Source of the DNA: Alphaproteobacteria bacterium MarineAlpha3_Bin4
GTDB lineage: Bacteria > Pseudomonadota > Alphaproteobacteria > Rhodospirillales > Casp-alpha2
Length of the DNA: 7,314 nucleotides
NCBI GenBank assembly: GCA_002938045.1
Contig: PTLJ01000073.1
Location: 1 to 7,314 of the forward strand
Direction of reading: 5' to 3'
Positions 1 to 5,665 of this stretch are shown in pieces. The position numbers and the translations under genes are program-made. The notes under the pieces are model-generated. The model was not told the origin of the DNA. It worked only from the letters and a program-made list of their open reading frames with translations, and searched no databases. Position 1 is the first letter of the stretch. The number at the start of each line of letters is the position of its first letter.

Positions 1-511
1 CCAGGCAGTGTCTTAACGTACGCCTCAATTACCGCTGCGCCCTTTGTCGGCGCTGCTCCGTTTTTGCCTTCGGAAGCCGAGAAAGCGGCCTGCGACCGTA
101 AATCCGGGTTTATTGGTTCGGCCAATTTTTTGTCCTGTACATTTCTCGTCCATTACATAAGAAGTTATGCAAGATGGAACAGGCCGCACAGCGTTCCCGA
201 AAAGCATAATTATCAGTTCGCCATCTATCCACGATTCCTGTGAATAACTCTGTTGAAAACCACCCATCCGGAGGCTAGCCCCAGATAATTTAAGGATTTT
301 CTCGTTATTGCCTAATTTTTATGCAATGTCTTAATGCGTTGTTATTAATGGAAAAAATTTAATCTATTTGGGAAACCATGGAGTGTAGTCATGATTTGCA
401 ATATAGATTTCACGTTTCCGTAACAAACGAATGCCTGTGTAAAACTCGCCGGCCGACGAACCGGTGCTAAAGTCAAACAAACGATCCCTCGGCTACTAAC
501 GAATTAGTGAT
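1..511. other. Gene-free flank with AT-rich core
   Basis: I see no supportable gene between the left edge and the folB stop. Base composition drops sharply here: positions 281-380 contain 28 G+C in 100 by direct count, against GC-rich coding sequence elsewhere in the window. The first 243 bases are open on the plus strand (frame 1, no internal ATG start). Positions 25-267 are open on the minus strand for 80 codons. Neither translation resembles a family I recognise and neither has a clear ribosome binding site. The stretch lies downstream of folB, so it may hold the folB operon end and control signals for a gene beyond the left edge, but I could not identify a convincing promoter or terminator. 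Confidence 0.5.
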
Positions 512-931
512 CTATACTTGCGAATTAAATCTTTCGATTTCAACGCCGACACTTTTTGCATTACTCAAGATGTCCAATTTCTCGACACGTACGCGCGCCG
601 AATAAACGCAGTCTTCCTCAAGGCACATGGCGGTGATCTTTTCGGCCAAAGTTTCAACCAAATTGATGTGGCCTTCGCCGACGATGCGCTCAATACTCTT
701 GGCTAGGTGCTCGTAACAGATCACGTTGCGGATGTCGTCGTTGATCGGCGTCTCGCCCTCCCAGACGGCAAGGTCGAGATTGATCCGCACGCGTTGATCG
801 TGCTCCTTCTCATGGCTATGAATGCCGATCGAACAATCGACCATGTAATCACGGATGAATACGTGACGAACCGCGTTGCGGGCGTCGGCGATCCTCAACG
901 GTTGCACGAGCTTGGCCTGGTTCGACGTCAC
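512..931 (-). CDS. folB: Dihydroneopterin aldolase (FolB/FolX family)
   Basis: A 139-residue tunnelling-fold pterin enzyme. FolB converts 7,8-dihydroneopterin to 6-hydroxymethyl-7,8-dihydropterin plus glycolaldehyde in the cytoplasmic folate pathway. A 22-residue N-terminal extension precedes the conserved core. Seen features are the IGIHSHEKE segment with the probable active-site Glu41, Tyr73 after the DDI turn, the pterin-binding Glu93 in NLVETLAE, Lys118 in the RVEKLD strand, and the C-terminal SVGVEIER strand. In classical FolB the lysine is followed by Pro, whereas here it is KL, as in FolX (dihydroneopterin-triphosphate epimerase), so epimerase or dual activity is possible. The GTG start is supported by GGAGGG five bases upstream. 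The gene lies 25 bp after the pteridine-reductase-like SDR and is probably co-transcribed with it. Family assignment is firm; aldolase versus epimerase is less certain. Confidence 0.9.
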   Translation of the reverse strand: MTSNQAKLVQPLRIADARNAVRHVFIRDYMVDCSIGIHSHEKEHDQRVRINLDLAVWEGETPINDDIRNVICYEHLAKSIERIVGEGHINLVETLAEKITAMCLEEDCVYSARVRVEKLDILSNAKSVGVEIERFNSQV

Positions 932-936
932 CTAAA

Positions 937-942
937 CCCTCC
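937..942 (-). promoter_or_regulatory. Ribosome binding site of folB
   Basis: GGAGGG on the minus strand lies five bases (TTTAG) before the GTG codon at 931-929. It decides the start: the next in-frame ATG falls inside the conserved core and has no comparable signal. Confidence 0.7.
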
Positions 943-956
943 GCTGTCTCTGCCGC

Positions 957-1703
957 TCATTTATGCTCGCCGCCGAGATGTTCGCCAGCATCGAGAGCGA
1001 TCATCTGCCCTGTCATTGTCGTCGCGTCAAGGATATACCGCACGCCGTGGCAAATATCTTCCGGCGTGACCTGCCGCCCGAGTGGCGTCGCCCGCCAATG
1101 GTGAACGAACCCGTCTTCGCTCTGGCGGCTGTGCGGCAGCGTCGGACCGGGACCGATGGCGTTGACGCGGATGTTCGGCGCAAGCGCCCGTGCCGTGGTC
1201 TGGGTCAGCCCCCAGAGCCCGATCTTGCTCAGTGTATAAGTGGCGTAATCGGCACCCAGGTTCCAGACCCGTTGATCTACGATGTTGATGACATTGCCGG
1301 CGCGACTTTGCGGCAGTTGGCGAGCAAAAGTCTGCGTCAGTACGAACGGCGCCCGAAGATTGACCTCCATGTGCAGGTCCCAACTGTTTCGCGTCGCCGT
1401 CTGCGTCGTGTCTTCCCTGAACACCGAGGCATTGTTGATCAGGCAGGTGATAGGACCGAGCGCGTCAGAGGCGCGGCTGATCAGCGCCTGTGACTGCGCC
1501 TCGTCGGAGAGATCGGCAGCCACCATAGAAGCGCGGCCACCCGCCTCGACGATTTCGTCGACGACGGCAGCAGCCGCGTCAGCCGAGGTGTTGTAATGGA
1601 CCGCTACGGCCCACCCACACGCGGCCAGTTCGAGGGCGATGGTGCGGCCGATGCGCTGCCCGGCGCCGGTGATCAGGACCCTGTTTCCCGTGCTATCCGA
1701 CAT
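957..1703 (-). CDS. SDR oxidoreductase, pteridine reductase-like (FolM/PTR1 type)
   Basis: A 248-residue classical short-chain dehydrogenase with a Rossmann fold. Seen in order are the NAD(P)-binding TGAGQRIG (residues 12-19), the AADLSD turn near 62-67, NNAS (90-93), and the catalytic set Asp143, Tyr156 and Lys160 in YTLSK. The usual catalytic Ser is replaced by Asp, 13 residues before Tyr. This matches the Asp181-Tyr194-Lys198 spacing of Leishmania PTR1 and FolM-like enzymes, which reduce dihydropterins with NADPH. The folB neighbour 25 bp downstream agrees with a role in tetrahydrofolate or tetrahydromonapterin supply. The start is uncertain. ATG at 1703 fits the usual short N-terminus, while the frame stays open to a TTG at 1739 that adds 12 residues. 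An AAGGG at 1747-1743 sits too close to that TTG for a normal ribosome binding site. The substrate is inferred. Confidence 0.85.
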   Translation of the reverse strand: MSDSTGNRVLITGAGQRIGRTIALELAACGWAVAVHYNTSADAAAAVVDEIVEAGGRASMVAADLSDEAQSQALISRASDALGPITCLINNASVFREDTTQTATRNSWDLHMEVNLRAPFVLTQTFARQLPQSRAGNVINIVDQRVWNLGADYATYTLSKIGLWGLTQTTARALAPNIRVNAIGPGPTLPHSRQSEDGFVHHWRATPLGRQVTPEDICHGVRYILDATTMTGQMIALDAGEHLGGEHK

Positions 1704-1745
1704 CGCCGCGAGAATGGGCGAACGCGCCACCGGATTCAAGCGCCC

Positions 1746-2208
1746 TTAGCTGAGCGACGCCATCACCTCGGAGACAATGGTCGCCTGGATCCGAATGTAG
1801 CCGCCGTAGAAAATAAGGAACGCTGCCGCTGGGCACATCAGCCGCCAACCCAGGATGAGTACCAACACCAGAATGACCGAGGTCGCCAACCTCGCCCAAA
1901 TGTCAAAGCTGAGGGTTCGATCCCGAACCGGAAAGCGGCGTCACCACGGCGACCATCCCGGCTACACCAAGGCTGTTGAACAGGTTGGAATTGACGACAT
2001 TGCCGATGGTGACGTCGGAATGGCCGCGAAGCGCTGAGATCACCGAGGCCACCAGTTCCGGCAGCGAGGTGCCAACTGCAACGATCGTCATGCCGATAAC
2101 CAACGGCGCAATGCCGAACCGGTCGGCTAGATTTACGTCGCCGCAGACCAACCGTTTGAATGCGTCGACGAGGAAGAAGAAACCGCCAATCACTTGCAGT
2201 TACATCAT
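1746..2208 (-). pseudogene. Decayed Na+/Ca2+ antiporter (YrbG, CaCA family)
   Basis: Remnant of a two-repeat cation/Ca2+ exchanger of the inner membrane. The frame begins ATG-ATG-TAA at 2208, a stop where the family typically reads MMYLQ, then continues as LQVIGG and a conserved alpha repeat with GTSLPELV and GNVVNSN (normally GNVVGSN). The frame reaches TGA at 1903. Skipping one base near 1905 restores SFDIWAR and a final hydrophobic segment ending at TAA 1748-1746, which is what the family C-terminus looks like. The total is about 153 codons where intact members have roughly 310-320. The start resembles the N-terminal half and the rest the C-terminal half, so one internal repeat seems deleted. 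A GTG at 2193 could still give a 96-residue fragment. The remnant sits between rppH and the SDR gene, on the same strand, and was probably once part of the operon. Confidence 0.85.
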
Positions 2209-2238
2209 TGTCGTGGGTCTGTATTCTGTGAGGGGGCG

Positions 2239-2760
2239 TTAGGTCGCGGCTGTGATTACGTCAGGTAGATGGGCGAACTCGGTCAGGATATCCTGATAGA
2301 GCCGGCGCTTGAAGGGCACTATTAAGTTGGGCAGTTCAGAAACCCGCGCCCAACGCCACTCCGTGAACTCGGGCTCATCGTGCCGTTCGAGATCGAAATC
2401 ACGGGCGTCTCCTGTGAACCGGAGCGCAAACCATTTCTGGATCTGGCCGCGGTAGCCGCCGTCCCAGGCGACGCCAATCAGGTGTTCGGGCAGATCGTAG
2501 CTGAGCCAGTCCCTGGTTTCAGCAATGACCTCGGCCTTGTCGGTCCCGGTTTCTTCAGCCAGTTCCCGGATCACCGCCTCGGACGGCGTTTCTCCGTCGT
2601 CGATTCCGCCCTGCGGCATCTGCCAGAACTGGATCCTCGACGGGTCCGACTTGGTTGCTCGGCGGCCGATCCAGACACGGCCGTCACCGTTGAACAGGAC
2701 AGCGCCGACGCCCGGACGGTAGGTTAATCCTCGACCACCAGCGAAATTCGATATCACCAT
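2239..2760 (-). CDS. rppH: RNA pyrophosphohydrolase (Nudix)
   Basis: A 173-residue cytoplasmic Nudix hydrolase. RppH removes pyrophosphate from the 5' end of primary transcripts and so exposes mRNA to 5'-end-dependent decay. The RppH signature is complete: YRPGVGAVLFN near residues 14-24, WQMPQGGIDDGE near 46-57, and a Nudix box at about 51-73 with the metal-binding REL-AEE (Arg65, Glu66, Glu69, Glu70). The later DLPEHL, QKWFALRF and the PEF-EWRWA-ELP segment are also typical of proteobacterial RppH. The last box position is Thr rather than a hydrophobic residue. ATG at 2760 shares one base with the upstream stop (TGATG). A GTG at 2763, overlapping by GTGA, is an equally possible start. Either way translation is probably coupled to the deacetylase-like gene, since no separate Shine-Dalgarno is evident. 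Confidence 0.95.
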   Translation of the reverse strand: MVISNFAGGRGLTYRPGVGAVLFNGDGRVWIGRRATKSDPSRIQFWQMPQGGIDDGETPSEAVIRELAEETGTDKAEVIAETRDWLSYDLPEHLIGVAWDGGYRGQIQKWFALRFTGDARDFDLERHDEPEFTEWRWARVSELPNLIVPFKRRLYQDILTEFAHLPDVITAAT

Positions 2761-4223
2761 CACTGGGGGTTCTGCTTTTCCGCGAACGCGGACACGGGCG
2801 CCAGGACCAACCGCTTAGCCCTCAGCGAATCGAACCAGAGATTGAGACGTTCAATAGTCGCCGGATAGGCGCGAACGATGGCGATCGCCATCGTCCGATC
2901 GCGCGCTATGCGCTCGAGCTCGGCGAGCCGGCCGTCGATCGCCCGACGTGAAGGCACGTCGTCGATGACTAGGTTGCTGATCGCCCGCGGCACGCCGATT
3001 TCATCAGCGATGCGCGGCACCACCGAGGCGTTGTTAAGGCCGCTGTCCAAGTACATAAGGCCGCGCGCCTTAATCACCTCCAGCACCGGCTTGATCTTAT
3101 CCACCAATGTGGTGAACCGCGAATCACCGAACGCCGCAACGCCGACATATCCCGGAAACCGGCTCAGCAGTTTCATCAGCCGCGCCATGTTTTCCTCCGA
3201 CGTCGCGTCAACACTCAGCGAATAAGGCCCGGAATCAACGATCGGGAACTTGTCGCTCTGCAACGGCAACCCGAGAAAAACCTCGTGGCCGGACAGCCGA
3301 GAGCGCAGCAGCCAATCTTCCAATTTTTGGGCATAGGGATTGAACACAAAGCTGACTTCAGGCGGTAATTTTTTGATCGCAGCCATAGACGCCGCCCGGC
3401 TCAACCCCAGTCCGACGACTATAACGGCTACCCGTGGATCCGAATTGGTCGCCTCGAACGGCCGAGCATAGACCTGCCACGGCAGGCGACCGTCGGAGCC
3501 GATCTGGGGCAACACCCCGGTGCCGTCCTCCAGCTTCTCGTACAGACCCGGGTTGGGCACCTGGACCTGTAGCGGAACCAATTCAGAAATGTCCGGCACC
3601 GAACGGAAGGCTACGGAAGAAACCGAGGGCACCATTAGACCCTGCTCGGCGTTCTGGCCACCGGCAGCCAGTGCATTGAGAGAGCCGGACCCGAGCGCCA
3701 GGTTCTGCAATGGCTGCTGCGAGATGTCCTGAGGCTCCTGCACTGCTGCGGGTGGATTAAGGCCAACCCCAGTTACTTTGCTCGAACCGTCGTTGGAATC
3801 TCCGGGACTTGGCGCGCTCACGGCCGCCGGCATAGACAGCGCCACTTTCGCCCCCTGGTTGGCGATCGGATCCGCAGCGCTCGGAACATCATTCGCGCCG
3901 AACCACCAATAAGTGCCGCCGGCTAAGATGCCGAGGACCAGAACCACCGCCCCGGAGATCGCCAACTTCAGCGCCTTCCGACCGCCCCCCTCGCCGCCTT
4001 TCTTGTCGTTATTGAAATCGCTGTCATCGGAATCATCGTCGTCAGATTCATCTTCGCTACCGTCGCCAATTTTCTTTTCCTCGCCACTAAGTTCGACTTC
4101 GTCGTTATCAATGACGACGGTTTTCGGCCCTTTGTCGGGGTCACCGGAGACCTCGTCAAGCTCACCTTCTTTTCCTTCGTTGCCCTTACCCTTAGACGGC
4201 AGGGATATCTTCGGAAACTTCAA
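2760..4223 (-). CDS. Divergent polysaccharide deacetylase family protein (YibQ-like), membrane-anchored
   Basis: A 487-residue protein with a cytoplasmic charged N-terminus (1-82, with an Asp/Ser/Glu-rich run at 56-70), one transmembrane helix at about 86-109, a Pro/Ala/Gln-rich periplasmic linker (110-260), and a C-terminal divergent polysaccharide deacetylase domain (PF04748 type) at about 263-480. Domain landmarks are VAVIVVGLGLSRAAS, GHEVFLGLPL, GYVGVAAFGDSRFT, YLDSG and a final LVLAPVSAF. In canonical members the first motif is IDDFG, with catalytic and metal Asp, and a later motif is NHMGS. Here both Asp positions read V-G and the His is absent, so ordinary deacetylation looks unlikely; substrate and role are unknown. 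The start is TTG, backed by GAGGTG five bases upstream, and there is no ATG until residue 131. The gene follows ctpA by 80 bp and overlaps rppH. Its position matches yibQ after envC in E. coli. Confidence 0.88.
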   Translation of the reverse strand: MKFPKISLPSKGKGNEGKEGELDEVSGDPDKGPKTVVIDNDEVELSGEEKKIGDGSEDESDDDDSDDSDFNNDKKGGEGGGRKALKLAISGAVVLVLGILAGGTYWWFGANDVPSAADPIANQGAKVALSMPAAVSAPSPGDSNDGSSKVTGVGLNPPAAVQEPQDISQQPLQNLALGSGSLNALAAGGQNAEQGLMVPSVSSVAFRSVPDISELVPLQVQVPNPGLYEKLEDGTGVLPQIGSDGRLPWQVYARPFEATNSDPRVAVIVVGLGLSRAASMAAIKKLPPEVSFVFNPYAQKLEDWLLRSRLSGHEVFLGLPLQSDKFPIVDSGPYSLSVDATSEENMARLMKLLSRFPGYVGVAAFGDSRFTTLVDKIKPVLEVIKARGLMYLDSGLNNASVVPRIADEIGVPRAISNLVIDDVPSRRAIDGRLAELERIARDRTMAIAIVRAYPATIERLNLWFDSLRAKRLVLAPVSAFAEKQNPQ

Positions 4224-4228
4224 GTTTT

Positions 4229-4234
4229 CACCTC
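4229..4234 (-). promoter_or_regulatory. Ribosome binding site for the TTG start of the YibQ-like gene
   Basis: GAGGTG on the minus strand lies five bases (AAAAC) before TTG at 4223-4221. It is the main support for a TTG start that includes the acidic N-terminal region and membrane anchor. Confidence 0.6.
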
Positions 4235-4303
4235 AACTGACGACCATCACCGGTGCCCTAGGCAGCAGCAAAGTTTTCGGTCATGACGATACTGGCGGCG
4301 GCG

Positions 4304-5665
4304 TCAGTTTGTGCTGGTCGTTCGGCCGCCACTGAATAACGACACACCGCGCAACAAGTCGAGGGCACGGGACAACTGGTAGTCCTTTAACGTCTTGTCC
4401 TTGCTCGTTTCACCCATTTCATTTACCGCTTTGTCGTGGGCCTCGTTCTTACTGCTTTTGGGTGCATCCCTCTCAGGCTCACCCTCGCCGGAGTCTTTGT
4501 CGCTCTTGAGCGCGCCTCGGAGATCGGCTTCGCGACGGCTTGTACCGTTCTCAATGGCCTCAACCCGAGACTGTTGGGCGATAATGTCTGGGTCAATTCC
4601 CTCGGCCTGGATCGAACGCCCCGACGGCGTGTAATATCGCGCTGTTGTCAACCGCATGGCTCCGTGCCCCGGCAGCGGCATAATCGTTTGCACCGAGCCC
4701 TTGCCGAACGAACGGGTTCCAAGAATGATCGCCCGGCGCTGATCCTGTAGGGCGCCGGCTACGATCTCGGACGCCGAGGCTGAACCGCTATTGATAAGGA
4801 CAACCATTGGTAAGCCATGTGCCAGATCGCCGGCCCGTGCGTTGTAGCGCTGGGTATCCTCGGGGTTGCGCGATCGGGTCGAAACAATTTCCCCCTTGTC
4901 AAGGAACGCGTCAGCGACAGCCACCGCCTGATCGAGAAGCCCTCCCGGATTGTTACGCAGATCAAGGATTATGCCTTGCAGTTCTTCGCCTAGTGCTTCG
5001 TCGAACTGCTTCATCACCTTGGGCAGTCCTTTGTTCGTCTGCTCATTGAATGATGTGATACGAACGTAGCCGACTTTCCCCTCGAGCCGCGAGCGGACCG
5101 AGGTGATCTTGATCACGGCACGGGTAATGGTGACGTCGAAGGGCTCGATCTTGCCCTTGCGGCGGACGGTCAGCTTGATATCGGTGCCGACCTTGCCGCG
5201 CATCTTCTCCACCGCCTGCGACAAGGTCTGGCCCTGGACCGGCTCACCATCAAGATGAGAGACTATATCGCCAGGCTCGATGCCGGCGCGAAATGCCGGC
5301 GTGTCGTCGATTGGCGAGATCACCTTGACGAGCCCGTTCTCCATAGTCACCTGAATTCCGAGACCGCCGAACTGGCCGCGCGTATTGACCTGCATCTCCC
5401 GGAAGGTCTTGGCGTTCATATAGCTGGTATGTGGGTCGAGCGCCGCCAGCATGCCGGTGATCGCGGCTTCGATCATCTCTTCATCTGTCGGCATCTCGAC
5501 GTATTCAGCGCGCACCCGTTCGAAGACGTCCCCGAATAGGTTGAGTAGTCGATAGGTCCCTGCGTCGTTTTTCTGTTCGTCCGCTGAAACAGCTGTACCT
5601 CCCAACATAAGGGGTGTGACCACCAGAGCGACGGCCACGGCCGTCAGTAGGGTTCGAGTTTTCAT
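4304..5665 (-). CDS. ctpA: Carboxy-terminal processing protease (S41 family)
   Basis: A 453-residue periplasmic serine protease. Family members cleave near the C-termini of periplasmic and envelope proteins and affect cell-wall remodelling. Seen in order are a signal peptide (about 1-28, hydrophobic core 6-22), an N-terminal helical part with DPHTSYM, a PDZ domain at about 100-170 (FGGLGIQV, then AGIEPGDIV), and the S41 catalytic core. The catalytic Ser297 lies in GSASASEI, Lys322 in SFGKGSVQ, and Asp308 lies between them. The Ser-Asp-Lys spacing (11 and 25) equals that of E. coli Prc. LDLRNNPGGLL (234-244) and YYTPSGRSIQ are further hallmarks. A hydrophilic, charged stretch at about 373-426 precedes a conserved-looking C-terminal helix (DYQLSRALDLLRG). 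The start overlaps the envC stop by ATGA, with AAGG seven bases upstream. Co-expression with envC suggests shared work at the septal wall. Confidence 0.95.
   Translation of the reverse strand: MKTRTLLTAVAVALVVTPLMLGGTAVSADEQKNDAGTYRLLNLFGDVFERVRAEYVEMPTDEEMIEAAITGMLAALDPHTSYMNAKTFREMQVNTRGQFGGLGIQVTMENGLVKVISPIDDTPAFRAGIEPGDIVSHLDGEPVQGQTLSQAVEKMRGKVGTDIKLTVRRKGKIEPFDVTITRAVIKITSVRSRLEGKVGYVRITSFNEQTNKGLPKVMKQFDEALGEELQGIILDLRNNPGGLLDQAVAVADAFLDKGEIVSTRSRNPEDTQRYNARAGDLAHGLPMVVLINSGSASASEIVAGALQDQRRAIILGTRSFGKGSVQTIMPLPGHGAMRLTTARYYTPSGRSIQAEGIDPDIIAQQSRVEAIENGTSRREADLRGALKSDKDSGEGEPERDAPKSSKNEAHDKAVNEMGETSKDKTLKDYQLSRALDLLRGVSLFSGGRTTSTN

Noticed and set aside
25..267. 80-codon minus-strand open frame in the left flank
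   Set aside because: No recognisable family, no clear ribosome binding site, unusual composition for this genome, and it overlaps another open frame on the opposite strand.
441..466. Possible intrinsic terminator after folB (CCGG-8 nt-CCGG followed by a short T run on the minus strand)
   Set aside because: The stem is only four base pairs with a large loop and the T run is four bases with interruptions, so it is too weak to call.
963..1493. Long plus-strand open frame opposite the SDR gene
   Set aside because: It is antisense to a clearly conserved enzyme and its translation is Arg-rich without any domain, a usual by-product of GC-rich codon bias.
1911..1930. tRNA-like T-arm sequence (GGTTCGATCCC) in the antiporter remnant
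   Set aside because: No acceptor, D-arm or anticodon partner lies nearby, and the sequence reads as antiporter codons between VTPL and FDIW.
3913..4335. Plus-strand frame encoding a Ser/Pro-rich low-complexity protein
   Set aside because: It is the antisense of the acidic tract and transmembrane region of the YibQ-like gene; the Ser runs come from reverse-complemented Asp/Glu codons.
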